Shown in pieces: positions 1 to 9,033 of a stretch of 64,000 nucleotides of DNA (its first letter is position 1; every line of letters starts with the position of its first letter). The stretch covers positions 62,001 to 126,000 of the forward strand of contig JADJSV010000020.1 of NCBI GenBank assembly GCA_016711505.1, given 5' to 3'. The translations under genes were made by a program, and so were the position numbers. The notes under the pieces are model-generated. The model was not told the DNA's origin. It did not search any database and saw only the letters and a program-made list of their open reading frames with translations. The DNA comes from Bacteroidota bacterium (lineage in GTDB: Bacteria; Bacteroidota; Bacteroidia; AKYH767-A; 2013-40CM-41-45).

Positions 1-1
1 T

Positions 2-163
2 GTAGACCTTGGTCCACTTGAAATTAACAAAGAAGAAAAAACTCCCATCCGCTGGTCGCCGATCGTTGGCGGTGTTTTAGTTGTTGCGGGAATTGCGATG
101 GCGGCTTCGAATAAAAGTAATTTAAGTTCAAAGTTCAAAGTTCAAAGTTGGCTTTGTAGGTGA
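2..163 (+). CDS. C-terminal fragment of an unknown protein with a membrane segment
   Basis: An open frame enters from the left edge and ends at the TGA at 161-163, giving 53 residues. It contains a charged stretch (EINKEEKTPIR) followed by a hydrophobic segment (IVGGVLVVAGIAMAAS), so it looks like the end of a protein with a C-terminal transmembrane anchor. The last ten or so residues (from SSKFKVQ) are encoded by the left arm of the heptad inverted repeat at 126-197, and the stop codon lies exactly in its 4-nt loop. The family cannot be told from this fragment. A frameshift near the end cannot be excluded, because several genes in this window have one. Confidence 0.5.
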   Translation, partial: VDLGPLEINKEEKTPIRWSPIVGGVLVVAGIAMAASNKSNLSSKFKVQSWLCR

Positions 164-197
164 CTACGAAGCCAACTTTGAACTTTGAACTTTGAAC
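126..197. repeat. Heptad inverted repeat, word GTTCAAA
   Basis: The left arm 126-159 holds three copies of GTTCAAA followed by GTTGGCTTTGTAG. The right arm 164-197 is its reverse complement with one T/C difference that still pairs as G-U in RNA. The loop is 4 nt (GTGA). The element lies between two convergent genes and covers the end of the upstream one. No T-run follows it, so it is not a classical intrinsic terminator, although a 34-bp stem could still protect or end transcripts. Confidence 0.9.
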
Positions 198-213
198 AAT
201 TTATTGAGAGTAA

Positions 214-1668
214 TTACTCCTCTCCATACTTCAAAATATAATAAATATTCTTCACGCTGATCAAGTTCAACGCCAACGCCACAATAAAGCATGCTCCGGC
301 GCCAATTGCGAAGCGGATCATCCAGAATAAATTCAGGTGGTAAGCAAAGTTGTTAATGAAAAAGCAAGCTGCTATGAAAACTGCAAGTGAAGTAATGAGT
401 CTGAAATTTTTTCTGAAATTAAAAGCTTTGTTTGCCATGAAAATCTGAACAAGGGCAGTGAATGATTGTGTAGTGATAGATGAAATGGCTGCACCTACTG
501 CTGAAAATTTCGGGATTAAAATCACATTCATAATAATATAAATGATCATACCGGGACCGGCCATAATATTCAGTTGTTTCAGGCTCCCATTTGCTGTGAG
601 TAATGTTCCGAAAATATAAGTTGCAGAGACAGGCACAAAGCAGAAAATTATGATCTTGAAAACATCCGATGATTCCTGAACGTGATTACCTTTGTTCAGA
701 TAATCCATTAATTCCAGACTAAAACAAGAACAACAAACTGCAACAACTATTGCCGGAATTACGAGAAGTGAAAATGATAGTCTGACCATCTCTTCAACAT
801 TTTGTTTTAATTTGATCATCCGTGCAAATATTGGTAACAGCAATCCTGCGAACAAAACCGGAATCATATTGGCTGCATCCAGTAGACGGTTTGCAGAAGC
901 GAATATTCCGGCTTGATGTGCACCAACTCTGAATGGCAAAAGTCGTTCAAGCATAGGACCATTGCTCCAGTTGTAAAAAGTCATCAGCAAAACAAGTACA
1001 GCATACGGATAAGATTTTTTCATGATCATTACGAAAAATGGCCATCGCCATTGTAGTCGTCGGATCTTTGCCTTTTTTAATACTACTGTCAGTGTAATGA
1101 ATACTGTTATGACATATGCAATAGTCTGCGAGTAAACAAACCAGGTAATGCTGAATTCACCGCCGTGATTATGGAGGTAGATCAGGTAACTACAGATGGC
1201 AATCATGATCAGTCTGTCAAGTACTGAAACAATGCTGTCAGTCTTGAACAAATGCATTCCTGCCAGATTAGATCTCAGATAAAGAATAAATCCTAGAAGA
1301 ATCTGGTTGAAAATTACTGCTATCAGCATTTTCAACATGTCGGAATTGTATTGAACAATTAATCCGGCTAAAAAAGTTATTATAGCAAAGACCAGTGCAA
1401 GCATGATCCGCAAGACGATGATACTCGAAAGATGTTTGCTGAGCAGATGATTATTCTGACTGATATTTTTATTGTTGAAATTGGTAATTCCAAAATCAAG
1501 TAAAATATTCAAGAGAAAAGAAAAACTGAAAATGGCATAATAGAATCCATATTGTTCGGTACCGACAATCAACTGAACATTCCGGTCAATACCGAAGATC
1601 CAGTATGGCTTGATGAGGAGATTCAATAAAAGAACTAACCCCAGGTTGGTAACAAACTTTTTTTGCAT
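214..1668 (-). CDS. Polysaccharide flippase-like membrane protein (MOP/MATE superfamily)
   Basis: This 484-residue protein is almost entirely hydrophobic, with about 12-14 predicted transmembrane segments and positively charged short loops. Early residues resemble the oligosaccharide flippase (Wzx/RfbX) branch of the MOP superfamily: an N-terminal K-x4-NLGLVLLLNLL segment, then GTEQYGFYYAIFSFSFLL and ITNFNNKNIS, as in polysaccharide biosynthesis proteins. Such proteins flip undecaprenyl-linked glycans across the inner membrane. The start is the ATG at 1666-1668, with an exact -7 box 18 nt upstream. No glycosyltransferase genes are adjacent, so the substrate is unknown. Length is typical of the family. 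Confidence 0.8.
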   Translation of the reverse strand: MQKKFVTNLGLVLLLNLLIKPYWIFGIDRNVQLIVGTEQYGFYYAIFSFSFLLNILLDFGITNFNNKNISQNNHLLSKHLSSIIVLRIMLALVFAIITFLAGLIVQYNSDMLKMLIAVIFNQILLGFILYLRSNLAGMHLFKTDSIVSVLDRLIMIAICSYLIYLHNHGGEFSITWFVYSQTIAYVITVFITLTVVLKKAKIRRLQWRWPFFVMIMKKSYPYAVLVLLMTFYNWSNGPMLERLLPFRVGAHQAGIFASANRLLDAANMIPVLFAGLLLPIFARMIKLKQNVEEMVRLSFSLLVIPAIVVAVCCSCFSLELMDYLNKGNHVQESSDVFKIIIFCFVPVSATYIFGTLLTANGSLKQLNIMAGPGMIIYIIMNVILIPKFSAVGAAISSITTQSFTALVQIFMANKAFNFRKNFRLITSLAVFIAACFFINNFAYHLNLFWMIRFAIGAGACFIVALALNLISVKNIYYILKYGEE

Positions 1669-1685
1669 TTTCTTTAAAAGGTGCG

Positions 1686-1693
1686 CAAATGTA
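1686..1693 (-). promoter_or_regulatory. -7 promoter box (TACATTTG) for the flippase gene
   Basis: On the minus strand this reads TACATTTG, an exact match to the Bacteroidota -7 consensus TAnnTTTG. It lies 18 nt before the start codon at 1668, implying a very short leader. No clear -33 TTG is present at the expected spacing. Confidence 0.55.
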
Positions 1694-1802
1694 ATTTAAT
1701 AAATAGTCCTTTAAAAATTGATTTCCACTCATAATGAATTCTAAATCTGTTGTTTGGAAAAATAGAGTTGTTTTGGGACATCAAATTCAAAGGAAAGGGT
1801 AT

Positions 1803-1841
1803 AAAAAAAGGCTATTTTTCCTTTTTTGAAAAAATAGCCTT
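1803..1841 (-). terminator. Intrinsic terminator after the dsbD-like gene
   Basis: A 12-bp stem AAGGCTATTTTT / AAAAATAGCCTT (1808-1819 / 1830-1841) is followed on the minus strand by a run of T (A-run at 1803-1809). It lies just downstream of the stop at 1854. Confidence 0.8.
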
Positions 1842-1853
1842 AGTAACTAAAGC

Positions 1854-3824
1854 TTATTCCTGTCGCTTCTGGTATCTGCACAAGCCTTCATCAAGGAAGT
1901 TTGCATACGTCTGAATGTCAGGAGTATAACCGCGCGGCTGCGCTAAAATATTTCCTTTATTGTCGAGCAGAACATAATAAGGTTGCGAATTTGTATTGTA
2001 TTTAGATGCCTGAAAATCGCTCCATTTATTGCCTGTAGTTTTAATATTTTTTCCACTCAATGTCGAAATATATTGTTCTGTTTGAGGAAGTGCTTTTTTA
2101 TCATCAACATAAAGTGAAATCAGGACATATTCCTCACGGATTTTCTTCATCACCTTCGGATCACTCCAGACATTGTCTTCCATTTTTCTGCAATTAACAC
2201 AAGCCCAACCTGTAAAGTCTACCATCACAGGCTTATTGTGAATTTTTGCATACGCCATTCCTTCTTCATAATCATGGAAACAACTCAGGTCGTGGGGACA
2301 TTCATTTTCTTTTCCGGTCTGCCATTCTTTATAGAAATCAGGCGGAGGAAATCCGCTGATCAGACGAAGTGGTGCGCCCCACATTCCCGGAATAAGATAC
2401 AATGCGAATGTAAAAACGATGATGGATACGATCAGTCTTCCCACAGAAATGTAAGGGACATCAGAATCATGTGAAAGTTTTATTTTGCCTATGAGATAAA
2501 GTCCAAGCATCAATGAGATAACAACCCAGATAGCGATGAACATTTCTCTTTTCAAAAATCCCCAGTGATAAGCAAGGTCAACGTTTGATAAGAATTTGAA
2601 TGCAAGTGCAAGTTCAATAAATCCTAAGGTGACTTTTACTGTATTCAACCAACCACCTGATTTCGGTAATGAATTCAGCCAGCCCGGAAATAATGCAAAG
2701 ATTGCAAACGGAACAGCGAGTGCAAAGGAGAATCCGAACATCCCCACCAATGGTCCGAGATAACTTTGTCCATGTGCAGCTTCAACTAATAATGTTCCGA
2801 TGATCGGACCTGTACAAGAGAAAGAAACTAATGACAGAGTAAATGCCATAAAGAAAATTCCAAGCAACCCACCTTTATCACTGGCAGAATCTGCTTTGTT
2901 GATCATCCAGCTGGGCAACGTTATTTCAAAGGCACCGAAGAATGAGATGGCAAAGATGACGAATATGATAAAGAAGGAGAGATTGAAAAATGCATTGCTC
3001 GATAATTCATTCAATGCATCGGAACCAAATGTTACTGTTACAAAAAGTCCGAGTGAGACGTAAATGATAATTATTGATAATGCATAAATAATAGCATTCA
3101 TAATTCCTTTTCTCCGGCTGCCACTGCGCTTAGTAAAAAAGCTGACAGTCATCGGTATCATTGGAAACACACAAGGTGTAAGTAAAGCAACAAATCCACC
3201 AAGTAATCCGGCAATGAAAATTGCGATCAGTGATTTATCAGCGTTTGAGATCGGCTGTCCATCGCCACCACAGCCTTCTTCAAGTTGTCCCGGTGTGATT
3301 ACAGCATTTACAATTTGAGACGTATCATTAATTTCAGGATTCTGAACAAGAGTATTCGTATCTAATGGGGTAGCTTCAGATTTTATATCGCCGAATGTAA
3401 ATTCAAAATCAGTATCATACTGTACACATAAATCTTTGCAATATTGAGCATATACAGAACCGGTGATCTTGCAATTTGAATTGACCTTCACTTTTTGTTT
3501 GAAAATAACTTCACCATCAAAACTATGTTCATCGATCATAAAGATCGAGTCAAATTTAATGTGTGGTTTAGGTTCAATTACTTTTCCTATTCTTTGATAA
3601 CAATCTGATTTTTTAAAAGTGTAAATCATTTTGTCGGGACCTCCATCCGGTTGCGACTGTGCATAGGCGTGCCATTCCGGATCAATCTTCAATTTGAAGA
3701 TGAGAGTATATTCTCCATTTTTATTATCTTCTTTTGAAAATGTCCATTTTCCGGGTTGGATAATTTGTCCGAAAACATTTCCAACAAGCATTAAAAAGAA
3801 CAGGAGAAAGGTTGCTTTTTTCAT
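1854..3824 (-). CDS. dsbD: DsbD-like thiol:disulfide interchange protein
   Basis: DsbD passes electrons from cytoplasmic thioredoxin to the periplasm. All three modules are visible in this 656-residue protein. A signal peptide (1-20) is followed by an N-terminal beta domain with C129/C133 (YCKDLC). A transmembrane core has about eight helices and the paired cysteines C218 (TPCVFPM) and C337 (SFSCTGP). A C-terminal thioredoxin domain has the WACVNC motif (C542/C545) and a cis-Pro (SQPYYVL). I chose the ATG at 3822-3824 because it starts a clean signal peptide (MKKATFLLFF). The open frame extends to 3905, which would add 27 polar residues and overlap the ABC ATPase gene. It lies directly downstream of that ABC operon and may be partly co-transcribed. 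Confidence 0.92.
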   Translation of the reverse strand: MKKATFLLFFLMLVGNVFGQIIQPGKWTFSKEDNKNGEYTLIFKLKIDPEWHAYAQSQPDGGPDKMIYTFKKSDCYQRIGKVIEPKPHIKFDSIFMIDEHSFDGEVIFKQKVKVNSNCKITGSVYAQYCKDLCVQYDTDFEFTFGDIKSEATPLDTNTLVQNPEINDTSQIVNAVITPGQLEEGCGGDGQPISNADKSLIAIFIAGLLGGFVALLTPCVFPMIPMTVSFFTKRSGSRRKGIMNAIIYALSIIIIYVSLGLFVTVTFGSDALNELSSNAFFNLSFFIIFVIFAISFFGAFEITLPSWMINKADSASDKGGLLGIFFMAFTLSLVSFSCTGPIIGTLLVEAAHGQSYLGPLVGMFGFSFALAVPFAIFALFPGWLNSLPKSGGWLNTVKVTLGFIELALAFKFLSNVDLAYHWGFLKREMFIAIWVVISLMLGLYLIGKIKLSHDSDVPYISVGRLIVSIIVFTFALYLIPGMWGAPLRLISGFPPPDFYKEWQTGKENECPHDLSCFHDYEEGMAYAKIHNKPVMVDFTGWACVNCRKMEDNVWSDPKVMKKIREEYVLISLYVDDKKALPQTEQYISTLSGKNIKTTGNKWSDFQASKYNTNSQPYYVLLDNKGNILAQPRGYTPDIQTYANFLDEGLCRYQKRQE

Positions 3825-3889
3825 ATAAGGAGTAGAGCCACTAACGCAAAAAGGGGTTTGCGATTTTATTCGGACGAATTTAGATAATT

Positions 3890-4642
3890 TCACCTGCCGA
3901 ACCAATCATATAGCTCATTTAATTGGATGTTCTTTTTAGTTGTTTCTGACAGATCTCTGTCGATTTTACCGTTTTTAAGCATAATTAATCGGTCGCCATA
4001 TTCCATTACATCTCTCATTGAATGAGTTACCATAATGGCAGTGAGGTTCGATTGTTTGATGATATCATTTGCAAGTTTCATAATAACTCCGGCAGTTTTT
4101 GGATCCAGCGCAGCAACAGGTTCGTCCATCAATAACAGCTTAGTTTCATCAGAAGTTGCCATTAGCAGAGTTAATGCCTGGCGTTGTCCGCCTGATAATG
4201 AACCCATATTCTGGTTTAGTTTTGTTTCTAATCCGAGGCCCAGTCCGGAAACCTTTTCCTGAATCGAATCGATGAATTTTCGATCAATCCCTAATTTAAG
4301 GCTTTTACCATGAGTTCGCAATGAAGCCATTCTGAAGTTTTCTAAAATGCTCAAATCCGGCGCAGTTCCGGCCAGCGGGTCCTGAAAGATCCTGGCTATC
4401 CACTTGCTTCTTTGGTAATCTTTTAGTCCGGTAACATCTATTCCATCCAACAGAATTTTTCCTGTTTCCGGGAATATGTTTCCGGCAAGTAAATTCAATA
4501 ATGTTGATTTGCCGGAACCATTACTTCCTACTATCAGTGTGAATTCATTTTGTTTTACTGATAAATGAAAATCATGAAGCAAATGGTTTTCATTTGCAGA
4601 ACCTTTATTAAATGTTTTGGAGATTCCCTGCAGTTCTATCAT
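3890..4642 (-). CDS. ABC transporter ATP-binding protein (TrpZ/PhnK-like, uncharacterized importer)
   Basis: A 250-residue ABC ATPase. Walker A is GSNGSGKST (39-47), the Q-loop is IFQDP (around 87), the signature is LSGGQ (149-153), Walker B is LLLMDEP (169-175) and the H-loop His is in MVTHSM. Its first codons overlap the permease gene by 4 nt (4639-4642), so the two are translationally coupled. With the permease and the lipoprotein upstream it forms the three-gene importer type annotated as TrpXYZ or 'uncharacterized ABC transporter' (ABC_sub_bind family). Some Gram-positive members import tryptophan; the substrate here cannot be read from sequence. Confidence 0.9.
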   Translation of the reverse strand: MIELQGISKTFNKGSANENHLLHDFHLSVKQNEFTLIVGSNGSGKSTLLNLLAGNIFPETGKILLDGIDVTGLKDYQRSKWIARIFQDPLAGTAPDLSILENFRMASLRTHGKSLKLGIDRKFIDSIQEKVSGLGLGLETKLNQNMGSLSGGQRQALTLLMATSDETKLLLMDEPVAALDPKTAGVIMKLANDIIKQSNLTAIMVTHSMRDVMEYGDRLIMLKNGKIDRDLSETTKKNIQLNELYDWFGR

Positions 4643-5502
4643 GCTTTACTTTTTAAGTTAGGAATACTCACAACGATAAGTACAAAAACTGCAACAACAA
4701 GTTTCAGATAAATTGCATCGATTCCAATGCTCAATGCAAATGCCAGGATCATTCTGAAAACAATACTCCCTATGATCACTCCTGTAAGCTGGATCAGCAG
4801 TCTTTCATTTCCTTTTCGGGAAAAAAGAATTTGTCCGATCATGACTGACCCTAGTCCAATGATCACAACACCAATTCCCATATTTATATCAGCAAAGCCC
4901 TGGATCTGTGTGATGAGATATCCGCTGATTGCAGTCAAGCCATTTGCCAGTGCGATCCCAAATATTTTCATTGCATCAGTATTGACTCCTAATGCACGGA
5001 TCATTTTTTCATTGTTCCCTGTTGCCCGCATTGCCAGACCGAAATCTGTTTTCAATAACCAGATCAGAGCGGAGAAAATTACGAGAATGATCAGAGTAAG
5101 TATAATAAACTGTTGTATTGCCAATGAATCTGAAAATGAACTTGAGGAAAAAATTGAAGGATAATTTATCAGTGGAAGATTCGATCTCCCCATAATAGCA
5201 AGGTTGATAGAATATAATGCAGTCATAACAAGTATACCTGCTAAAAGTGCATTGACTTTTAACCGGGTGTGAATAAATCCTGTAATTGCTCCCGCAGCTG
5301 CACCTGCAAAAAATGCGATCGGTAAAGCAAAGAGGGGAGTATAGCCATCTGAAATAAGAACAGCTGCTACAACGCCGCCTAAAGTAAAACTTCCGTCAGT
5401 CGTAATATCCGGAATATTAAAAATGCGCATAGAAATAAAAATGCCCATAGCAAGCGAAGCAAATCCAAGTCCCAGAATAATTGCGCTTAAATAAAAGCTC
5501 AT
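4639..5502 (-). CDS. ABC transporter permease (TrpY-like)
   Basis: A 287-residue inner-membrane permease with about eight hydrophobic segments. It resembles the branched-chain amino acid/ribose permease fold used by the uncharacterized (ABC_sub_bind-linked) importers: MRIFNIPDITTDGSFTLGG near the N-terminus and the loop ATGNNEKMIRALGVNTD, which fits the coupling-helix region. It overlaps the ATPase by 4 nt and starts 5 nt after the binding-protein gene, so all three are one operon. Length is usual for the family. Confidence 0.88.
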   Translation of the reverse strand: MSFYLSAIILGLGFASLAMGIFISMRIFNIPDITTDGSFTLGGVVAAVLISDGYTPLFALPIAFFAGAAAGAITGFIHTRLKVNALLAGILVMTALYSINLAIMGRSNLPLINYPSIFSSSSFSDSLAIQQFIILTLIILVIFSALIWLLKTDFGLAMRATGNNEKMIRALGVNTDAMKIFGIALANGLTAISGYLITQIQGFADINMGIGVVIIGLGSVMIGQILFSRKGNERLLIQLTGVIIGSIVFRMILAFALSIGIDAIYLKLVVAVFVLIVVSIPNLKSKA

Positions 5503-5507
5503 CAGTT

Positions 5508-6449
5508 TTATTTTACTGACGTGAAGGTACTATCGAATGCTAAACCAAACTGCTCAGCTTTCATTTGGTTATAAACACGTCTGCGAACAGTGACTATTTC
5601 CGGAGCTAAACCCGAAGTTGATTTCGATTTGAGAAAAGCTGCTGCTTGTGTCCCACTCTGAAAACCCCATTGATACATATCAGCGCCGAATGCTGCTACA
5701 GCACCACGACTGACTAAACCTTCTTCACTTGTAAAAACAGGAACATTTTTGTCGTCGCAACTTTTTACGATTATTTCCATCGAAGAAAAAACAGTATTGT
5801 CAGGCAAGGCAAAAAATGCATCAATATTTTCTGAAAGAAGTGAAGCTACAACCAATTGCGTTTCACTTGAATTATTTACAGGCATTTTTATAAGTACCAA
5901 TCCAGCATCTGTACATGTTTTTTCAATTCGTGCCAGTGCATCAACTGATTGTGGTTCGCTCTGATTATAAATGGTGCCGACTTTTTTTGCATTAGGCAAA
6001 ACATTTTTTATTAATAGTAATGCAGTATCAAGGTAATCGAGTGTTTCATAAGTGCCAAATAAATTAGCAGGTGATTTCCCTGCTGCATCAGTAAGCTTTG
6101 CCAGATCAGGTCGCGGTGAAACCATCATAAAGATCGGAATCGTTTTCGTTTTCTGAACAGCAGAGATAGTAGGCAGAGTAGGGTTGGTAGCAATCAGAGT
6201 AGGATTCTTGCTGATGATATAGTCAAGCGATTGCAACATCGTTGGCTGATCATTTTGTGCATTGCGATAAATGACTTCAATGCTCGAAGAATCAAAACCA
6301 TTTTGCTTCAGTGCATCGAAGAAACCTGTTTTTGCTTTTTCTAATGTTTCATCCTGAAGTTGATCGATGAAGCCGATGATAGGCTTGTTTGATTTGGGAG
6401 AAGTACAGGATATGAATAGAAGAAGGAATGAGTAGAATAGATATTTCAT
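5508..6449 (-). CDS. ABC transporter substrate-binding lipoprotein (ABC_sub_bind family, TrpX-like)
   Basis: A 313-residue lipoprotein. The signal peptide ends in the lipobox LFISC with Cys15 as the lipidation site. The mature part has the features of the ABC_sub_bind family (PF04392): GFIDQLQDETLEKAKTGFFDAL, then the NPTLIATNPTLP motif, KVGTIYNQSEPQS, and EGLVSRGAVAAFGADMYQWG near the end. It delivers ligand to the permease/ATPase encoded downstream. As the first gene of the operon its promoter should lie just right of 6449, but no exact TAnnTTTG was found there. Ligand unknown: the family includes tryptophan binders but most members are uncharacterized. Confidence 0.88.
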   Translation of the reverse strand: MKYLFYSFLLLFISCTSPKSNKPIIGFIDQLQDETLEKAKTGFFDALKQNGFDSSSIEVIYRNAQNDQPTMLQSLDYIISKNPTLIATNPTLPTISAVQKTKTIPIFMMVSPRPDLAKLTDAAGKSPANLFGTYETLDYLDTALLLIKNVLPNAKKVGTIYNQSEPQSVDALARIEKTCTDAGLVLIKMPVNNSSETQLVVASLLSENIDAFFALPDNTVFSSMEIIVKSCDDKNVPVFTSEEGLVSRGAVAAFGADMYQWGFQSGTQAAAFLKSKSTSGLAPEIVTVRRRVYNQMKAEQFGLAFDSTFTSVK

Positions 6450-6644
6450 AAATTTTGTGTGTGTCTACCGAAACCCGGTTCTGGTATGGTGCTTTCTTTC
6501 AGCATCGATATGTTGATGAGCATCACAATCGTACTTACTCTCAAGCCCAATGGGAGTGTCAGTTTGAGTTTGAGTGTGGAATGTCACTACTTGTAGACTG
6601 TATGCGTGATTTGAAAGCAATCGGGACTATATCAAGGTAGAAAA

Positions 6645-7451
6645 TTACCAACTGCCTCCGGCACCGCCGCCACCGGAACTACCGCCACCAAATCCTCCGA
6701 AGCCGCCGCCGCCGCCGAATCCACCACCACCGCCGGTGAATCCACCCCACGAGCCATGACTTCTGCTGGAAGCTGCATTGAGTAGTGCCCATGCTGCCCA
6801 GAATCCTAAATTATTTTTGCGGCCGTATCTTTTTGCTCTTCCTACCTGAGAAATTATAATGACAAAGAAAATGAATGCAACCATAAGGAAAGGAAATATT
6901 CCACCTTTATCACCTTTTGATTTTTTTCCTGATGCTTTATATTCTCCGGTTACAATTCCTGTGATTGCAGAAGTTCCTGCATCAATACCACCAAAATAAT
7001 CACCGCTTCTGAATTTGGGAACAATTTCACGATCGATGACCTGCTTTACTAAGGCATCCGGAAAAACACCTTCCATTCCATACCCGGTCGTGATCCAGAC
7101 TTTTCTGTCGTCTTTAGCAACCAGCAAAAGAACGCCACTGTTATTTGATTTATCGCCGATCTTCCATTTGTTGAAAAGCTGAACTGCGTAATCAGAAATA
7201 TCATAATTACCAACTGATGCCATTACGACAACTGCAATCTGCATTGATGTGGTATCATCAAAAGCAACAAGTTTGTTTTCGATTGATTGAAGTTCATCAG
7301 GACGCAAAGTTCCGGTGAAATCGGTGACAAGTCGGTTTGGTTTTTCCGGGAAATCATCAGCTGCAATTCCTGCGAAAGAAAATAGCACAAGACAAACCGC
7401 AAGTAATGAGCGGTAGAATTGTGGAGAAAGAATTTTTGTGAATGTGATCAC
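6645..7451 (-). CDS. TPM-domain membrane protein with Gly-rich tail (YgcG family)
   Basis: A 268-residue protein. A signal peptide or N-terminal anchor (about 13-31) precedes a TPM domain (about 36-165, with ADDFPEKPNRLVTDFTG and the GYGMEGVFPDALVKQVID motif). A second transmembrane helix follows (FPFLMVAFIFFVIIIS), and the tail is made almost only of Gly with a few Phe/Ser. TPM domains are repeatedly found next to lemA; their biochemical role is poorly defined (a plant homolog acts in photosystem II repair). The start is a GTG at 7449-7451, as no ATG precedes the signal peptide. It is last in the lemA-TPM-TPM operon, 23 nt after the preceding gene. Confidence 0.85.
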   Translation of the reverse strand: MITFTKILSPQFYRSLLAVCLVLFSFAGIAADDFPEKPNRLVTDFTGTLRPDELQSIENKLVAFDDTTSMQIAVVVMASVGNYDISDYAVQLFNKWKIGDKSNNSGVLLLVAKDDRKVWITTGYGMEGVFPDALVKQVIDREIVPKFRSGDYFGGIDAGTSAITGIVTGEYKASGKKSKGDKGGIFPFLMVAFIFFVIIISQVGRAKRYGRKNNLGFWAAWALLNAASSRSHGSWGGFTGGGGGFGGGGGFGGFGGGSSGGGGAGGSW

Positions 7452-7474
7452 TCCGGTAATTTATTGGTTGTAAA

Positions 7475-7912
7475 TTATACTTTGAAAACGATGTCGTCTG
7501 ACAATTCATTTTTGTCATTCGACTGATATGGAAAATGAGTCTTTAGTGCTTTGCCGGACATTTCAATTCCAATGGTCAGGCCTTTTACAAATTCGCCTTC
7601 TGTGAAATAGTTGGTCATCTTTGCTTTGATCTCATGCCAGAAGTCATCTTTGACAATTGCATGTATACCGGCATCACCTAAAATAGCAAACTGACGGGAT
7701 TCGAAAGCAAGATAGAATAAAACTCCGTTTCTGTCTTTCGTATTTTTCATTCCTAATTTGTCGAAGATGTATGCTGCTCTGTCGAGCACGTTTTCTCCAC
7801 ATACATCTTCAACAAAAAGGCGTATTTCACCTGATGTGTTTTTTTCAGCAGCAGCTATTGTAGCTAAGATCTGCTGACGTTCCTTTTCAGATAATTTATC
7901 TTCTGCTGCCAT
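7475..7912 (-). CDS. TPM-domain protein, soluble
   Basis: A 145-residue protein formed essentially of one TPM domain, without a signal peptide or anchor: SEKERQQILATIAAAEKNTSGEIRLFVED at the start and FYLAFESRQFAILGDAGIHAIV in the middle. Its ATG overlaps the lemA stop codon by one base (TAATG), so translation is coupled. It probably works at the inner face of the membrane with the LemA and anchored TPM proteins, but no reaction is known. Confidence 0.85.
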   Translation of the reverse strand: MAAEDKLSEKERQQILATIAAAEKNTSGEIRLFVEDVCGENVLDRAAYIFDKLGMKNTKDRNGVLFYLAFESRQFAILGDAGIHAIVKDDFWHEIKAKMTNYFTEGEFVKGLTIGIEMSGKALKTHFPYQSNDKNELSDDIVFKV

Positions 7913-8487
7913 TAGAATTTTACTTCAGGAGCTTTTTCGCTGCCTTTGTCTGATTCAAAATATGGTTTCATAGGGAATCCGAATAAGCTTGCAAAAATCA
8001 CTCTCGGGAATTTTGTACGTGAAGCATTATATTCCTGAGCAGCTTCATTGTATTGACGACGTGATTCAGTGATACGGTTTTCCGTTCCTTCTAATTGCGC
8101 TTGAAGCTGATTGAAACTTTCAACAGCTTTCAACTGCGGATAGTTTTCTGCTACTGCAAGCAATCTTCCCAATGCTCCACCAACCTGCGCTTGAGCAGCC
8201 TGGAATTCACGAAGTTTTTCAGGAGTAATATTGTTCGGATCGATTCTGATGCTCGTTGCCTGCGCACGTGCTTCCATTACAGCAGTAAGTGTAGATTTTT
8301 CAAAATCAGCAGCACCTTTTACAGTGTTTACCAGATTAGGAATAAGATCTGCACGACGTTGATACTGTGTTTCAACATTCGCCCATGCCTTGTTGACTGA
8401 TTCTCTTGATCCAACTAAACCGTTGTAAGAAGTGATCGAAAACAAAACCAGAACTCCGAGGATGATCCAAATTAGGTACTTTTTCAT
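7912..8487 (-). CDS. lemA: LemA family protein
   Basis: A 191-residue LemA-family protein. One N-terminal transmembrane helix (about 4-24) is followed by a long helical domain with the family hallmarks SYNGLVGSRESVNKAWANVETQ, QRRADLIPNLVNTVKG and AENYPQLKAVESFNQLQAQLEGTENRI. The tail is FPMKPYFESDKGSEKAPEVKF. LemA proteins are membrane-anchored with most of the chain outside the cytoplasm; their function is unknown, though lemA with TPM genes is a widely conserved pair. It is the first gene of a tight three-gene operon. Confidence 0.93.
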   Translation of the reverse strand: MKKYLIWIILGVLVLFSITSYNGLVGSRESVNKAWANVETQYQRRADLIPNLVNTVKGAADFEKSTLTAVMEARAQATSIRIDPNNITPEKLREFQAAQAQVGGALGRLLAVAENYPQLKAVESFNQLQAQLEGTENRITESRRQYNEAAQEYNASRTKFPRVIFASLFGFPMKPYFESDKGSEKAPEVKF

Positions 8488-8544
8488 TGTTTATTGTTTA
8501 TTTTAAGTGGTTAGTGTTAATGACGAAAAACTCAACGGAAAATT

Positions 8545-9033
8545 TTACGCTGCAATCAATTCTTTCAGCACTTTTTCCAGCTCAACCGGACGTTGAGTTC
8601 CAATACGGTACGGGTTACCGTCTTTGTCTGTGATCTCTACTGCTTCATTGCCGCCGGTATAAAAACGGATCAGACCCTTCAGATGCAGATTGAAAACAGC
8701 GTTGTTCAGGTTATATTGACTGTATTTTTTACGCTCTACTTTTACAATATCTTTCAATTCAATACTGACTTTCTTTGTAGTCCATAAACCATCTAATTCA
8801 ATATAAGTTTTAAAAACCCGGATCTTTAAATGCAAAACAAAAAGCAGAATGATGCTGATAACGATTATGACAACTCCCAGAAGAAAGAAAAGATCACCAT
8901 TGTGGTTGTTAGTCACTTTCCACCAATACAAACCGAAGCAGAATAAAGCAAGTGACAGACGTCGCAGCATACTCAGTTGGTTATAACCGAGGTACTGTTT
9001 TTCTACATAAAGCGGTGTTGATTCGTTAGCCAT
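8545..9033 (-). CDS. Small membrane protein, PH-like domain suspected
   Basis: About 162 residues. Two close transmembrane segments (RRLSLALFCFGLYWW and FFLLGVVIIVISIILLFVLHL) are followed by a beta-rich cytoplasmic part (RVFKTYIELDGLWTTKKVSIELKDIVKVERKKYSQ) reminiscent of bacterial PH-like domains. I recognise no named family. I chose the ATG at 9031-9033; a TTG four codons upstream (9045) is also open. Its start overlaps the tilS stop by 8 nt, so it is probably the last gene of the lpd-hemH-pabB-tilS operon. Confidence 0.75.
   Translation of the reverse strand: MANESTPLYVEKQYLGYNQLSMLRRLSLALFCFGLYWWKVTNNHNGDLFFLLGVVIIVISIILLFVLHLKIRVFKTYIELDGLWTTKKVSIELKDIVKVERKKYSQYNLNNAVFNLHLKGLIRFYTGGNEAVEITDKDGNPYRIGTQRPVELEKVLKELIAA

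Noticed and set aside
6455..6640. 61-codon plus-strand open frame between the ABC lipoprotein and TPM genes
   Set aside because: No recognisable domain; the sequence has TTTGAG word repeats like those at 60.2 kb and no promoter box. Probably a chance frame in a repeat-bearing gap.
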